Notes: a model not told the origin generated them from the letters alone. A DNA stretch of 64,000 nucleotides from an uncultured Pseudomonadales bacterium (GCA_947488935.1 CANLBN010000002.1:558001-622000); one strand, 5' to 3'. Shown: positions 48,298 to 56,964, numbered from the stretch's first letter. Numbers and translations: made by a program.

Positions 48298-48480
48298 ATG
48301 ATTAATAAAATATGTGGCGCTATCGCTATTACCGCTATTTCGCTTTTTTTAATAGGGTTGGCACATTCTATTTGGGTTAATACAGAGTCTGTCGCTTATC
48401 CTATTTTGTCGGCTATTGTTTTATTACTTGCCTATAAAAGCGCATACGATGAATTTTTTAGCGGCCCTAACAATATTTAA
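48298..48480 (+). CDS. Small two-span membrane protein
   Basis: A 60-residue protein with a hydrophobic segment at residues 5-25 (CGAIAITAISLFLIGLAHSIW) and another at about 33-47 (AYPILSAIVLLLAYK). GAAAGAGAGA precedes the ATG. I do not recognise it. It sits 48 bases after the amidase and may be part of the same transcript. A role in transport or membrane regulation would be a guess. Confidence 0.5.
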   Translation: MINKICGAIAITAISLFLIGLAHSIWVNTESVAYPILSAIVLLLAYKSAYDEFFSGPNNI

Positions 48481-48794
48481 TCGCATTAAAAAATGCGACA
48501 AATGCCGCAACCATAATGAACGAGCTTTAAAAAGGTGTAACTCAATTTAAGATGTGATTGTATACCCTTAATATCTATTTAAAATCCTGCTGCTTGTGTG
48601 TGGCTGGGTTTTAGTCTTTTCTATAACTAATTCCGCATATAGTGCCTGTCCAGCCTTTTTAAGCTAAAAATACTACTAAATTAGTAAGGAGAGGGTTATT
48701 TAGCGTATTTATGAATCTTATTGACAGATTTGATGTCCTAAAACTAAGTTTATCTATCATACTTAGCTGCAAATACTATTCAGGAAGCTACAAA
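48481..48794. other. 314-base gap, small hairpins only
   Basis: A six-base stem TCGCAT/ATGCGA is directly behind the small membrane protein gene. AAAATCC...GGGTTTT pairs poorly further on. I see no gene and no sure promoter. Confidence 0.35.
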
Positions 48795-49244
48795 ATGAAA
48801 CTAATAAGTGTAACGTTTTTTCTATATATATTACTTGGCTTTTCGAGTAATGTTCACGCAATAGACCCGGTCTACACCCCATTTTTATCTGATAAGGCTA
48901 TCCGTGGTTACGATACCGTTGCATATTTTACAAAAGGAAAGGCAGTTAAAGGGAATAAAAGTTTTGCGACTGAGTATAAAGGCGCAACTTGGCTATTTGA
49001 GTCACAATCCCATCTAGACTTGTTTGTTGCAGAGCCCGAAAAATATGCACCACAGTATGGTGGTTATTGTGCATATGCGGTTGCACAAAATACAACAGCA
49101 TCAATTAAGCCAGAGCTTTTTACTATTCATGAAGACAAGCTCTACTTAAATTTTAATAAGAGTATTAATGACGAATGGACTAACAATAAAGAAAGCTTTA
49201 TTGAACAAGCCGACAAAAACTGGCCGAAAATACTTAATAAATAG
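48795..49244 (+). CDS. Secreted YHS domain protein
   Basis: A 149-residue exported protein. The frame opens at 48711, but the ATG at 48795, with AGGA nine bases upstream, gives a normal signal peptide (MKLISVTFFLYILLGFSSNVHA). The mature part has the YHS-like block AIRGYDTVAYFTKGKAVKGN, then FATEYKGATWLFES and the CAYAVAQN segment with one cysteine. This family is often found beside heavy-metal or redox genes, but its role is not settled. A hairpin follows at 49304. Confidence 0.85.
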   Translation: MKLISVTFFLYILLGFSSNVHAIDPVYTPFLSDKAIRGYDTVAYFTKGKAVKGNKSFATEYKGATWLFESQSHLDLFVAEPEKYAPQYGGYCAYAVAQNTTASIKPELFTIHEDKLYLNFNKSINDEWTNNKESFIEQADKNWPKILNK

Positions 49245-49303
49245 GTAGAGCTGATGACTTACTGACACTATAATTTTGTCTGGCAATAAGAAAGCTGTAA
49301 CAG

Positions 49304-49340
49304 AAAAAGCGAATAGTCTTTATAAGCTATTCGCTTTTTT
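49304..49340 (+). terminator. Rho-independent terminator after the YHS gene
   Basis: AAAAAGCGAATAG and CTATTCGCTTTTT form a 13-bp stem around a ten-base loop with a T-run. The same arms recur at 49593-49637, on the far side of the chemoreceptor fragment. Confidence 0.88.
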
Positions 49341-49359
49341 ATTATTTGTAATAATATAA

Positions 49360-49599
49360 ATGAAAGTTATTAAAGATATGAACGCCCAAATTGCAGCCGC
49401 TGCGGAACAACAAAATGCAGTAGCTGTAGATATGACGAATAATGTTAACACTATTGATAGTGGTGCAAATGAAGTTTCTAATGCATCTAAAGAGAGTATG
49501 CAGTCTATCCGTGATATTACCATGCTAATGGCCGAGCTTAAAAAAAATGTGGCTCAATTTAAAGTATGGCAAAGATATAAAAAATATATGAGGACCTAA
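49360..49599 (+). pseudogene. C-terminal remnant of a methyl-accepting chemotaxis protein
   Basis: The 79-codon frame matches only the end of an MCP signalling domain: NAQIAAAAEQQNAVAVDM, then NVNTIDSGANEVSNASKES and VAQFKV, the usual ending. The sensor, membrane and hairpin-tip parts are missing. There is no ribosome binding site. It directly follows a terminator and ends in a second hairpin with matching arms, which suggests an insertion/deletion or recombination event that left only the tail. Confidence 0.8.
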
Positions 49600-49637
49600 A
49601 AAAGCGAATAGCTTAATGCTATTCGCTTTTTTAGGTC
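49593..49637. terminator. Bidirectional terminator between MCP remnant and alcohol dehydrogenase
   Basis: Two perfectly complementary 19-base arms with a seven-base loop. The inner arm repeats the AAAAAGCGAATAG stem of the hairpin at 49304. T-runs exist on both strands, so it can end the converging dehydrogenase transcript as well. Confidence 0.9.
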
Positions 49638-49648
49638 TGAGAATCAGT

Positions 49649-50653
49649 TTAATCTCTTTTTAAAACAACTCTGTAGCGTGCTTTGCCTTCTCGAACTCTC
49701 TCAAGTGCCTCATTTATCTTATCAAAGCTAAAGTATTCCGTTACTGGCTCAATATTGTGTTGTGCGGCAAAATCTAGCATTTTTTTGATTGTGCCAGGGC
49801 TGCCAACAGGCGAGCCAGAAATAGAGCGCTGCCCACCAATTAAGGGAAATACTGCAACATCTAATGGCTCCAGTGTTGCTCCTACAAAATGTAAGCGGCC
49901 TTTAGGCGCAAGTGTTGCAACGTAGGCATTCCAATCAAGTTTTACATTTACCGTTGAAATAATAAAATCAAATTGGCCTGCAGCAGCTTCTAACTCGCTA
50001 GCATTACTGCTATCAAGTACCTTATGTGCACCCATTTCAAGGGCTTCTACTTTTTTGTGCTCGCTTGAGGTAAATGCAGTCACTTCACAGCCCCATGCAT
50101 TTAAAAATTGCAGCGCAATATGGCCAAGCCCACCAATACCAATAACGCCTACTTTATCAGTCGCTTTAACATCAAATTGCACCAGTGGATTAAATACAGT
50201 AATACCACCGCAAAACAAAGGGCCAGCAGAGTCTGCATTGACGCCATTGGGTAGGACAACAACAGCACTTGCTTGCGCTCGTACTTTCTCAGCAAAGCCA
50301 CCATGGTGCGCTGCAATAGTCGGTTGTGCATTAGCACATAAATTATGATCGCCAGATTGGCAGGTGTTACAGCTATTACAATACCCCGAGTGCCAGCCAA
50401 GGCCCACACGTTGACCAACCTTAACAGTACTTACATCGTCGCCAATTGCCGTAATAGTCCCTACAACTTCGTGACCACCAACAAATGGGTACTGCGTAAA
50501 GCCCCAGTCGTTATCCAGCATACTAAGGTCACTGTGGCAAATACCACAGGACTCTACATCTAGTTCTACTTCACCTCTATCCAACTCTCCAGGATCGTAT
50601 TCAAAGGGTTCTAGGGTTGCGCCTGGGCTCATTGCTGCATAAGCTTTTATCAT
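49649..50653 (-). CDS. Zinc-dependent alcohol dehydrogenase (YahK/AdhC type)
   Basis: A 334-residue medium-chain dehydrogenase. Catalytic zinc ligands are in ESCGICHSDL and GGHEVVG, and structural-zinc cysteines in CNSCNTCQSGDHNLC. The cofactor motif is VGVIGIGGLGHIALQFL and the following TSSEHKK suggests NADP. Broad-specificity aldehyde reductases such as YahK look like this. The frame starts with a TTG at 50665, but GGAG is set six to seven bases before the ATG at 50653. It is convergent with the MCP remnant. Confidence 0.92.
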   Translation of the reverse strand: MIKAYAAMSPGATLEPFEYDPGELDRGEVELDVESCGICHSDLSMLDNDWGFTQYPFVGGHEVVGTITAIGDDVSTVKVGQRVGLGWHSGYCNSCNTCQSGDHNLCANAQPTIAAHHGGFAEKVRAQASAVVVLPNGVNADSAGPLFCGGITVFNPLVQFDVKATDKVGVIGIGGLGHIALQFLNAWGCEVTAFTSSEHKKVEALEMGAHKVLDSSNASELEAAAGQFDFIISTVNVKLDWNAYVATLAPKGRLHFVGATLEPLDVAVFPLIGGQRSISGSPVGSPGTIKKMLDFAAQHNIEPVTEYFSFDKINEALERVREGKARYRVVLKRD

Positions 50654-51246
50654 TTTGTTCTCCAAAACAAGGGGTAATTTGGTACGCTAAAGTTATAGTT
50701 AACTAGGTTGTGTCTACTTGAATTTATCAACCGCTAAGTGCAAGGAATAAATTCTCGCACTTGTGACACCAATTTAATCAACTTTTCTCCCTACACTAGG
50801 CTCCGCGCGCTTTTAATTTTCACTTTGTACATAGACTGTCTGGCATGGGTTAAATCTTTTGATAAATTCTTTACGACACGGGCACGTTCAATCTAATACT
50901 GGCACCGAATGAGGTAAGCACTGAATTGATGCTTGCTGTCATTCTCGTGCAGAGTCTTTACCTTGTTTGGGCTTTATTGATTCATAAACCCTATCAAAAA
51001 TCTCTTGCACGAAAGGCGCATTATACCACTTTGTCTACGCGCTTTTTCGATAGTAGCAGCTATATCTGAAGAAGAGGGGAGTACAGTGCTCTATAGCACT
51101 AATATATTAGATGACTGAGGTGTAGAGACGAGATATGTAAAAATAGTGTTTTTAGTGTGTAGTGAGTTCATAGGTGAGTGACGACAAAACAAGCTTACAT
51201 TAAAAGGTACGCCCATGTGGCTGTTCACCGGCCAAAACTATCGATG
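50654..51246. other. About 0.6 kb non-coding gap between the dehydrogenase and lacI
   Basis: I find no gene. AGTTATAGTTAACT at 50691-50704 is an inverted repeat differing at two bases from the LacI operators at 52377, 52449 and 52553. A small AGTGCT/AGCACT hairpin is near 51082-51097. A 57-codon frame without a good start near 50865-51070 is probably chance. Confidence 0.4.
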
Positions 51247-52281
51247 TTAAGCAGTCATTCCTTTTACTAACTCTGTTTCAACTTCGCAATGTTTGGCTGC
51301 CGCTTGTTCGGTTACAAGCTTCAACATTGTTGCCGCAGCTAATTGTCCGATTTTTAGTCTTGGCACTTTTGTTGTTGTTAGTGGTGTGGTTAATACTGAT
51401 GAGACGCTTAGGCCACCAAAGCCGGCTATAGCAATATCTCCGGGTATTTTAATGCCCTTACTTTTACAATAAAACATACCTCCAACAGCCATATTGTCAT
51501 CAAGATAGTAAATGACACGCGTGTCAGGGTGTTTTGAGAGTATTTGCTCTGTGCCATAGAACCCAGCATAAAAAGAAGGTCTATCGTTTAGATAATAAGT
51601 AACTAGTGGTTTGACTTCTGTTGATTTGGTATCAAGCAAGGCCTGTTCATAACCACGGAGTCTATTTTTCCCTAAAAAATGGCCCTCGGTACGAGACCCA
51701 ACATAAGCAAATTGTCCGTTATAACGATTGCTTAGGTATGAGCCCATTTCATAGCCTATTTTATAATGGTCAAACCCGACAGAATAAGAATCATCATCAA
51801 TGTCATGGGTATCCCATACTTTGACAACAGAAACGTTAGACCTTTGTAACATCTGCCATGTTTCTGGAGATGAATCATTCCCTAGCAGCATGACACCGCA
51901 TGGTTTCCAGGATAAGACAGTTCTTATCCAGTCATTTTCAGAGCCAGGGGAATAGTTTGTTGTGCCGATTAAAGGCTGGTAACCCACTGATTGCAGCCTT
52001 CTCTCGATACCTTCTAGTATTTGGGAAAAAAGATCGCGACTCAGAGTGGGTACTGCAATTCCGACAAGTGTTGATGTGTTGCCAGTACCAAATGCAGCAG
52101 CTAGACGGTTAGGGACATAATTAATTTCTTCAACTGCTTTTAAGACTTTTTTGCGTGTTTTTTCGCTGACTCCTGTTTTGTTGCGCAACACGCGAGACGC
52201 GGTCATTTTTGAGACGCCAGCTTTTTTAGCAACTTCTTCTAATGAAGTGGATGGATTATCTTTTTTTATGTCATGCAGCAT
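51247..52281 (-). CDS. LacI-family sugar regulator
   Basis: A 344-residue repressor. The helix-turn-helix is SLEEVAKKAGVSKMTASRVLRNKTGVSEKTRKKVLKAVEEINYVPNRLAAAF, and the periplasmic-binding-like effector domain follows with TSTLVGIAVPTLSRDLFSQILEGIERR and IAIAGFGGLSVSSVLTTPLTT. It resembles gluconate/GntR-type LacI members. It is divergent from the sugar ABC genes, and three identical operators between them point to local control. Confidence 0.92.
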   Translation of the reverse strand: MLHDIKKDNPSTSLEEVAKKAGVSKMTASRVLRNKTGVSEKTRKKVLKAVEEINYVPNRLAAAFGTGNTSTLVGIAVPTLSRDLFSQILEGIERRLQSVGYQPLIGTTNYSPGSENDWIRTVLSWKPCGVMLLGNDSSPETWQMLQRSNVSVVKVWDTHDIDDDSYSVGFDHYKIGYEMGSYLSNRYNGQFAYVGSRTEGHFLGKNRLRGYEQALLDTKSTEVKPLVTYYLNDRPSFYAGFYGTEQILSKHPDTRVIYYLDDNMAVGGMFYCKSKGIKIPGDIAIAGFGGLSVSSVLTTPLTTTKVPRLKIGQLAAATMLKLVTEQAAAKHCEVETELVKGMTA

Positions 52282-52376
52282 GGGGGCTAGTCTACAATAT
52301 ATTTAGGGGTTTTATAAGGATTTTGGAAAAATAGTTGGCTGCCTTGCTCTTGGTTGTATATTTTCCACTTAATAAT

Positions 52377-52390
52377 AGTTATCGGTAACT
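52377..52390. promoter_or_regulatory. LacI operator 1
   Basis: AGTTATCGGTAACT, palindromic except for one base pair around the central CG. It is the first of three identical copies and closest to lacI. The flanking AATAG and TTT bases are also shared. Confidence 0.75.
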
Positions 52391-52407
52391 TTTATTAGTA
52401 TAATTGC

Positions 52408-52435
52408 TTGACTAGTTTACTTTAGCCACTATAAT
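52408..52435 (+). promoter_or_regulatory. Sigma-70 promoter for the sugar ABC operon
   Basis: TTGACT (52408-52413) and TATAAT (52430-52435) are 16 bases apart. Operator 1 is upstream of the -35 and operator 2 is just past the start point, a good setting for looping repression. Confidence 0.65.
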
Positions 52436-52448
52436 CCAAACCAAGAAT

Positions 52449-52462
52449 AGTTATCGGTAACT
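52449..52462. promoter_or_regulatory. LacI operator 2
   Basis: The same 14-base site, centred 72 bases from operator 1 and about 20 bases downstream of the -10 box. Confidence 0.75.
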
Positions 52463-52552
52463 ATTTCTAGCTTAAGTGCGCCTTTGTTTAACGTAAAATA
52501 CTATAATAATTTGATTTTTTTGCTCCATACAACATACTTTTTCCTTAATAAT

Positions 52553-52566
52553 AGTTATCGGTAACT
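52553..52566. promoter_or_regulatory. LacI operator 3
   Basis: The same 14-base site, centred 104 bases beyond operator 2 in the transcript leader. Confidence 0.75.
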
Positions 52567-52643
52567 TTTTTTAATACAAGTATAATTCTACTGAAGGTGG
52601 GTTAACAAAATACCTTTAAATTTTAAATTTGGCAGGATTTATT

Positions 52644-54161
52644 TTGATTGAACAAATAAAAAAACATAATAAAAGCTCAAACGGAATCTTCTTTGATGAT
52701 ATTCATAAAAGTTTTGGCGGTACTTATGCTCTAAGAGGCGTGAGTATGAATGTCGAGAGAGGCGAAATCGTTGCCTTGCTCGGAGAAAATGGTGCAGGTA
52801 AGTCAACTCTCATTAAGGTTCTTGGTGGTATTCATGCGGTGAGTAAAGGCCGTGTCTTGATTGATGGTGTTGAATATGTGCATAAACCCGGAGCTATCAA
52901 TACCGCGCAAAAAATTGCCTTTATTCACCAAGACTTAGGCTTAATCGAATGGATGACGATTGCCGAAAATATTGCTTTAGCAACAGGGTATCCGCGCAAG
53001 TTGGGGAAAATTGACTGGCAGTCTTGTGAAGAGCTAACAAGAAAAGCACTAAAAAAAGTCGATTGTGATTTTGACCCTTCAACAAGAGTAAGTTCGCTGA
53101 CTCGAGCAGAGAAATCTCTGGTAGCTATCGCGCGTGCCTTAGTGGTTAGCTGTGATTTTTTAGTACTTGATGAGCCAACAGCAAGTTTGCCTGCGGGTGA
53201 TGTTGAAAAACTATTCGCTGTGCTGAAGCAGTTGCGTGAAGAAGGTGTTGGGATGATTTACGTATCCCATCGATTGGACGAAATCTTTGAGGTGGCTAAT
53301 CGTGTTGTTGTATTGAGAGACGGTGGCATGGTTGGTGTTAGAGATATTGTTCATACCGATCCAGAAGAACTCGTTGGGCTGATTGTTGGCCACAAGCCTA
53401 AATCGCATTTGAAGCAAGCTTTAAAAGCCGAAAAAGAAGTTCTCTCTGTTTCTGATCTTAGAGTTAATAATGTTGGCCCTATTGATTTTAAAGCCTGTTC
53501 AGGTGAAATAATTGGGCTTGTTGGTTTGCGTGGAGCGGGCCAGGAAGATGTCGGACGTTGTATTTTTGGCGACCAGCAATACGACGGAACGATTAAGCTC
53601 AATGATGAAGTTTTGTCGGTTGCATCACCTAAGCAAGCAATAGAAAAAGGTATTGGTTTAATTGCGCGTGACAGAGTGGTTGAGTCTCTCGGTAGTTTCT
53701 TATCGATTCAGGAAAATTTTTTCTTAAACCCCAATCTTCTAGGTAAAAAGTGGTTTGACCTGATTAAACCTAAGCAAGAATTGAAAGAAGCTGAAGAAAT
53801 TGGAAATCTCGTTGGCCTAAGTCCCAATAATCCTAAATTACCAATCGAAGCATTATCAGGAGGGAATCAACAAAAAGTCATTGTCGGGCGTTGGATACAT
53901 GCAGATAACAAAGTGTTAATTGCAGAAGACCCAACGGCTGGTGTAGATGTTGGCGCAAAGGCTGAAATTTACGACTTGCTGAACACTGTACTTGAAAAAG
54001 GTGCGGCTATTATCGTTATATCAACAGATTTTGAGGAGGTTGCTGAAATATGTCAGCGAGCCATTGTATTTAGTGATGGTCAAATCAAAACTGAGCTAAC
54101 TGGAATCAATTTAACCACTGAAGCTTTAATTCAAGCGGCTTCAGTCAATGAGAATTTATAG
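52644..54161 (+). CDS. Sugar ABC transporter, ATP-binding subunit (CUT2)
   Basis: A 505-residue RbsA/XylG-like protein with two nucleotide-binding domains. The first has Walker A GENGAGKST, a degenerate signature SSLTRAEKSLVAIARAL and Walker B FLVLDEPT. The second has the weak Walker A GLRGAGQEDVGR usual for this family, and signature LSGGNQQKVIVGRW. The start is probably a TTG (52644) with AGGA six bases before it; a TTG at 52629 is also in frame. The permease and binding protein follow. Confidence 0.93.
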   Translation: MIEQIKKHNKSSNGIFFDDIHKSFGGTYALRGVSMNVERGEIVALLGENGAGKSTLIKVLGGIHAVSKGRVLIDGVEYVHKPGAINTAQKIAFIHQDLGLIEWMTIAENIALATGYPRKLGKIDWQSCEELTRKALKKVDCDFDPSTRVSSLTRAEKSLVAIARALVVSCDFLVLDEPTASLPAGDVEKLFAVLKQLREEGVGMIYVSHRLDEIFEVANRVVVLRDGGMVGVRDIVHTDPEELVGLIVGHKPKSHLKQALKAEKEVLSVSDLRVNNVGPIDFKACSGEIIGLVGLRGAGQEDVGRCIFGDQQYDGTIKLNDEVLSVASPKQAIEKGIGLIARDRVVESLGSFLSIQENFFLNPNLLGKKWFDLIKPKQELKEAEEIGNLVGLSPNNPKLPIEALSGGNQQKVIVGRWIHADNKVLIAEDPTAGVDVGAKAEIYDLLNTVLEKGAAIIVISTDFEEVAEICQRAIVFSDGQIKTELTGINLTTEALIQAASVNENL

Positions 54162-54169
54162 AGGTATTT

Positions 54170-55180
54170 ATGCAGTCCATTAAATCTGACGCACTTGAAC
54201 CAACTAAGCCCGAACTTGTTGGACTTTCTTTACCACAAAAATTATTACGTTTCTTACCTGTATATGGCTTAGTGATACTTACTTTTTCACTCATTTTTTT
54301 ATTCTCAATATTGCTGCCAGATACATTTCCTACCTTATTAAATGTCAGAGCCATTATCTCTGATAAAGCAATCATCGCCTTGCTATCGCTGAGCGCAATG
54401 ATTCCAATGGTTGCGGGCCGAATTGATTTAACCGTTGGCTACGGCATCGTGCTTTGGCACGTTTTAGCGATTAGCTTGCAAACCGTGTTAGGTCTTCCTT
54501 GGATCGCTTCTGTATTTATCGTGATTTCCTTAGGAGTTTTTGTCGGCTTTCTCAATGGCTTATTAGTTGAAGTGGCCAAAATCGATAGCTTTATTGCGAC
54601 ACTTGGAACGGGCACAGTTTTGTATGCATTGGCTTTGTGGCATACAGGGGGGCGCCAAGTAGTAGGGGTACTGCCACAAGGATTTTATGACTTGAGCGGT
54701 ACTTTCTTTTTAGGCTTACCAATAACAGGGTTTTATGTATTAGCTATTACATTGATGCTCTGGCTGATTTTGGATTACTTGCCAACGGGAAGATATTTAT
54801 ATGCTATTGGCGCGAATCCTCGCTCTGCACAATTAAATGGCATACCCACACGAAAATATATTATTGGTGCATTTATTAGCTCTGGAGCGCTAACGGCTAT
54901 TGCAGGTGTATTGCTCGCATCAAAATTAAGAATTGGTCAAGCATCGGTTGGATTGGAATATTTGCTGCCAGCGTTAGTTGGGGCATTTTTAGGCTCCACA
55001 ACAATCAAGCCGGGTCGAGTCAATGTATGGGGAACGATTATTGGTGTAACTATCCTGGCGGTTGGTATTTCGGGAATTCAACAGTTTGGTGGATCCTTCT
55101 GGGTTGAGCCAATGTTTAATGGGGTAACGTTGCTAGTTGCCATCGGTATTGCTGGTTATGCACAGCGCCGTAAAAAGTAA
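54170..55180 (+). CDS. Sugar ABC transporter, permease (CUT2)
   Basis: A 336-residue RbsC/XylH-like protein with about ten membrane segments. Characteristic parts are MIPMVAGRIDLTVGYG, VGFLNGLLVEVAKIDSFIATLGTG and ALVGAFLGSTTIKPGRVNVWGTIIG, plus YAIGANPRSAQLNGIPTRKY, the family cytoplasmic loop. It starts eight bases after the ATPase. GAGGT precedes its ATG. Confidence 0.94.
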   Translation: MQSIKSDALEPTKPELVGLSLPQKLLRFLPVYGLVILTFSLIFLFSILLPDTFPTLLNVRAIISDKAIIALLSLSAMIPMVAGRIDLTVGYGIVLWHVLAISLQTVLGLPWIASVFIVISLGVFVGFLNGLLVEVAKIDSFIATLGTGTVLYALALWHTGGRQVVGVLPQGFYDLSGTFFLGLPITGFYVLAITLMLWLILDYLPTGRYLYAIGANPRSAQLNGIPTRKYIIGAFISSGALTAIAGVLLASKLRIGQASVGLEYLLPALVGAFLGSTTIKPGRVNVWGTIIGVTILAVGISGIQQFGGSFWVEPMFNGVTLLVAIGIAGYAQRRKK

Positions 55181-55224
55181 CAGAAATCAATTTAATAATA
55201 ATTAATAATCCTTAGGAGGATAAT

Positions 55225-56334
55225 ATGAAATTTTTAAAAGCGAGCAAGAGGATACTGTTGTCAGCTATCTTGTCATCCGCTGTAGTTGTTGCTAGCCCTT
55301 TTGTAACTGCAAGCTCTGTTGAGGAGGCAAGAGCAGCAGTGCAAAAGCATGCAGGTAAAAAAACTCAGTGGGATGGCCCAACCAGCGGTCCTAAAGCAGT
55401 AGCGTCTAAAACAATCGTAGTGGTTGCGGCAGACATGAAAAATGGCGGTGTGCTAGGTGTCTCCAACGGTGTCGTAGAAGCTGCTAAGTCAATTGGCTGG
55501 GAAGTTCGTGTATTGGATGGTGCGGGATCTATCTCGGGTAGAACTGCTGCTTTTGGTCAGGCATTGGCTCTTCAACCTGATGGTATAGTTATTAATGGTT
55601 TTGATGCTGTTGAACAACAAACAGGCCTGAACTCTGCTTCTAAAGCGGGCATTCCTTTAGTGTCTTGGCATGCTTCATCAGTGATTGGTCCCGATACAAA
55701 GAATGGCATATTTGCAAATATATCAACTGATCCAATCGAGGTATCAAAGTCTGCTGCTCAATGGAGTTTTGCTGATGCCGGCGGCAAGCCAGGCGTTGTT
55801 ATTTTTACTGATTCAACCTATCAAATTGCCATTGATAAGGCAGATAGCATGAAGCAGGAGATCGAAGCGCTAGGAGGTACTGTGTTGGAATATGTTGATA
55901 CGCCGATTGCCGATACTTCATCGCGTATGGGGCCGTTGACAACATCTTTACTGCAGAAGTATGGAAAAAAATGGACACATTCATTGGCCATTAATGACAT
56001 ATATTTTGATTTTATGGCTCCAGCTTTGGCAGCGGCAGGTATTAAAGGGACTGGTTCTCCAAAAGCGGTTGCAGCAGGTGATGGCTCACGTAGTGCCTAT
56101 CAAAGAATTCGTTCTTCGCAATACCAAGCGATTACGGTTTCAGAGCCACTTAATCTTCAGGGTTGGCAGCTAGTTGATGAGTTGAATAGAGCATTTAATG
56201 GTGTTGAATGGTCTGGCTATAAGTCTCCTTTACACGTTGTTACCAAAGATAATATTGATTTTGATGGTGGTTCTAATGATTTGTTTGATCCTGAGAACGG
56301 CTATAGAAAAATGTATCAGTCTATATGGAAATAA
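55225..56334 (+). CDS. Sugar ABC transporter, periplasmic binding protein
   Basis: A 369-residue pentose/hexose-binding protein of the RbsB type. The signal peptide (about residues 1-30, ASKRILLSAILSSAVVVASPFVTA) is followed by TIVVVAADMKNGGVLGVSNGVVEAAK, LALQPDGIVINGFDAVEQQTGLNSA and AAGDGSRSAYQRIRSSQYQAITVSEPL. A strong AGGAGG leads the ATG. The high-level terminator at 56386 closes the transport operon. The sugar is not known. Confidence 0.92.
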   Translation: MKFLKASKRILLSAILSSAVVVASPFVTASSVEEARAAVQKHAGKKTQWDGPTSGPKAVASKTIVVVAADMKNGGVLGVSNGVVEAAKSIGWEVRVLDGAGSISGRTAAFGQALALQPDGIVINGFDAVEQQTGLNSASKAGIPLVSWHASSVIGPDTKNGIFANISTDPIEVSKSAAQWSFADAGGKPGVVIFTDSTYQIAIDKADSMKQEIEALGGTVLEYVDTPIADTSSRMGPLTTSLLQKYGKKWTHSLAINDIYFDFMAPALAAAGIKGTGSPKAVAAGDGSRSAYQRIRSSQYQAITVSEPLNLQGWQLVDELNRAFNGVEWSGYKSPLHVVTKDNIDFDGGSNDLFDPENGYRKMYQSIWK

Positions 56335-56385
56335 AGAAGTAAGTGCCTATGGTTAGGCAAATAATTAGTTAGTGTTTCTGTTTTA

Positions 56386-56423
56386 GGCCGCTACTTATTA
56401 GTGTTTAAGTAGCGGCTTTTTTT
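56386..56423 (+). terminator. Rho-independent terminator of the sugar ABC operon
   Basis: GCCGCTACTT and AAGTAGCGGC form a 10-bp stem around a ten-base loop, followed by a seven-base T-run. Confidence 0.92.
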
Positions 56424-56662
56424 GTTTTATAAAATCCGCTTTTGGTACCCAGTAACGTTGGCGCTCCTGCACCTTAATTTCTGACGATTGTTTATCTCTA
56501 CAGTATATCTTTTCGATATGCGTATCTGCCCAGTCTGCAAACACAAAGCCATTTATTCTCACTAAATTTTAATCTTCTCGTCTCCAATATTTTCTGCTGC
56601 TAGGTTGCTTAGTTTTTCAGGGTTTTTCAATGTGTATTAACATAAATATTTTACAAAAGTGG

Positions 56663-56679
56663 TTGGTATAGACTACCAA
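56663..56679. promoter_or_regulatory. UxuR/GntR-like inverted repeat
   Basis: TTGGTA and TACCAA arms five bases apart, resembling the sites of UxuR-type FCD regulators. It is located just before the duplicated operator and relic of gntR. Confidence 0.5.
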
Positions 56680-56688
56680 TTTAATTTC

Positions 56689-56855
56689 AACTGGTATAGT
56701 ATGTGTACCAGTTGAATGAAGGCAGTTTTTGAAAGATAACATTAAAGGATTAGCTAGCAGAAAAAACAGTTAATGTTATGGATGCAGCGTAATACTCGAT
56801 AAATAACGATCAAATATTGAGCGATGCGGGCTCAAAGCATTTAATATGAGTTGTA
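56689..56855 (+). pseudogene. Decayed duplicate of the gntR operator and 5-prime gene region
   Basis: An operator-like repeat (AACTGGTA, nine-base spacer TAGTATGTG, TACCAGTT; 56689-56713) matches the one before gntR. Then 56725-56765 aligns base by base with 57008-57048 inside gntR at 35 of 41 positions, and 56829-56850 with 57114-57134 (19 of 22 with one indel), in the correct order and with similar spacing. About 50 bases of the gene start are missing and stop codons interrupt the frame, so it is a relic, not a gene. Confidence 0.78.
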
Positions 56856-56921
56856 AAAGGGTAGAGAGCTGGTGGCGAAAGCTTTATTAAGTGGTGGGTG
56901 TTTTCGCGGATTGAGCTTAAT

Positions 56922-56942
56922 CTGGTATAGTATGTCTACCAG
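56922..56942. promoter_or_regulatory. Operator of the GntR regulator
   Basis: CTGGTA and TACCAG flank TAGTATGTC. It ends 22 bases before the gntR start and so suits autoregulation. The spacer differs from the relic copy at one base. Confidence 0.65.
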
Positions 56943-56964
56943 TTAAGAATTGAGAGTATGACAG

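Noticed and set aside
50865..51070. A 57-codon plus-strand frame with a hydrophobic middle
   Set aside because: No ribosome binding site or start at the right place, and frames of this length are expected by chance in AT-rich DNA.
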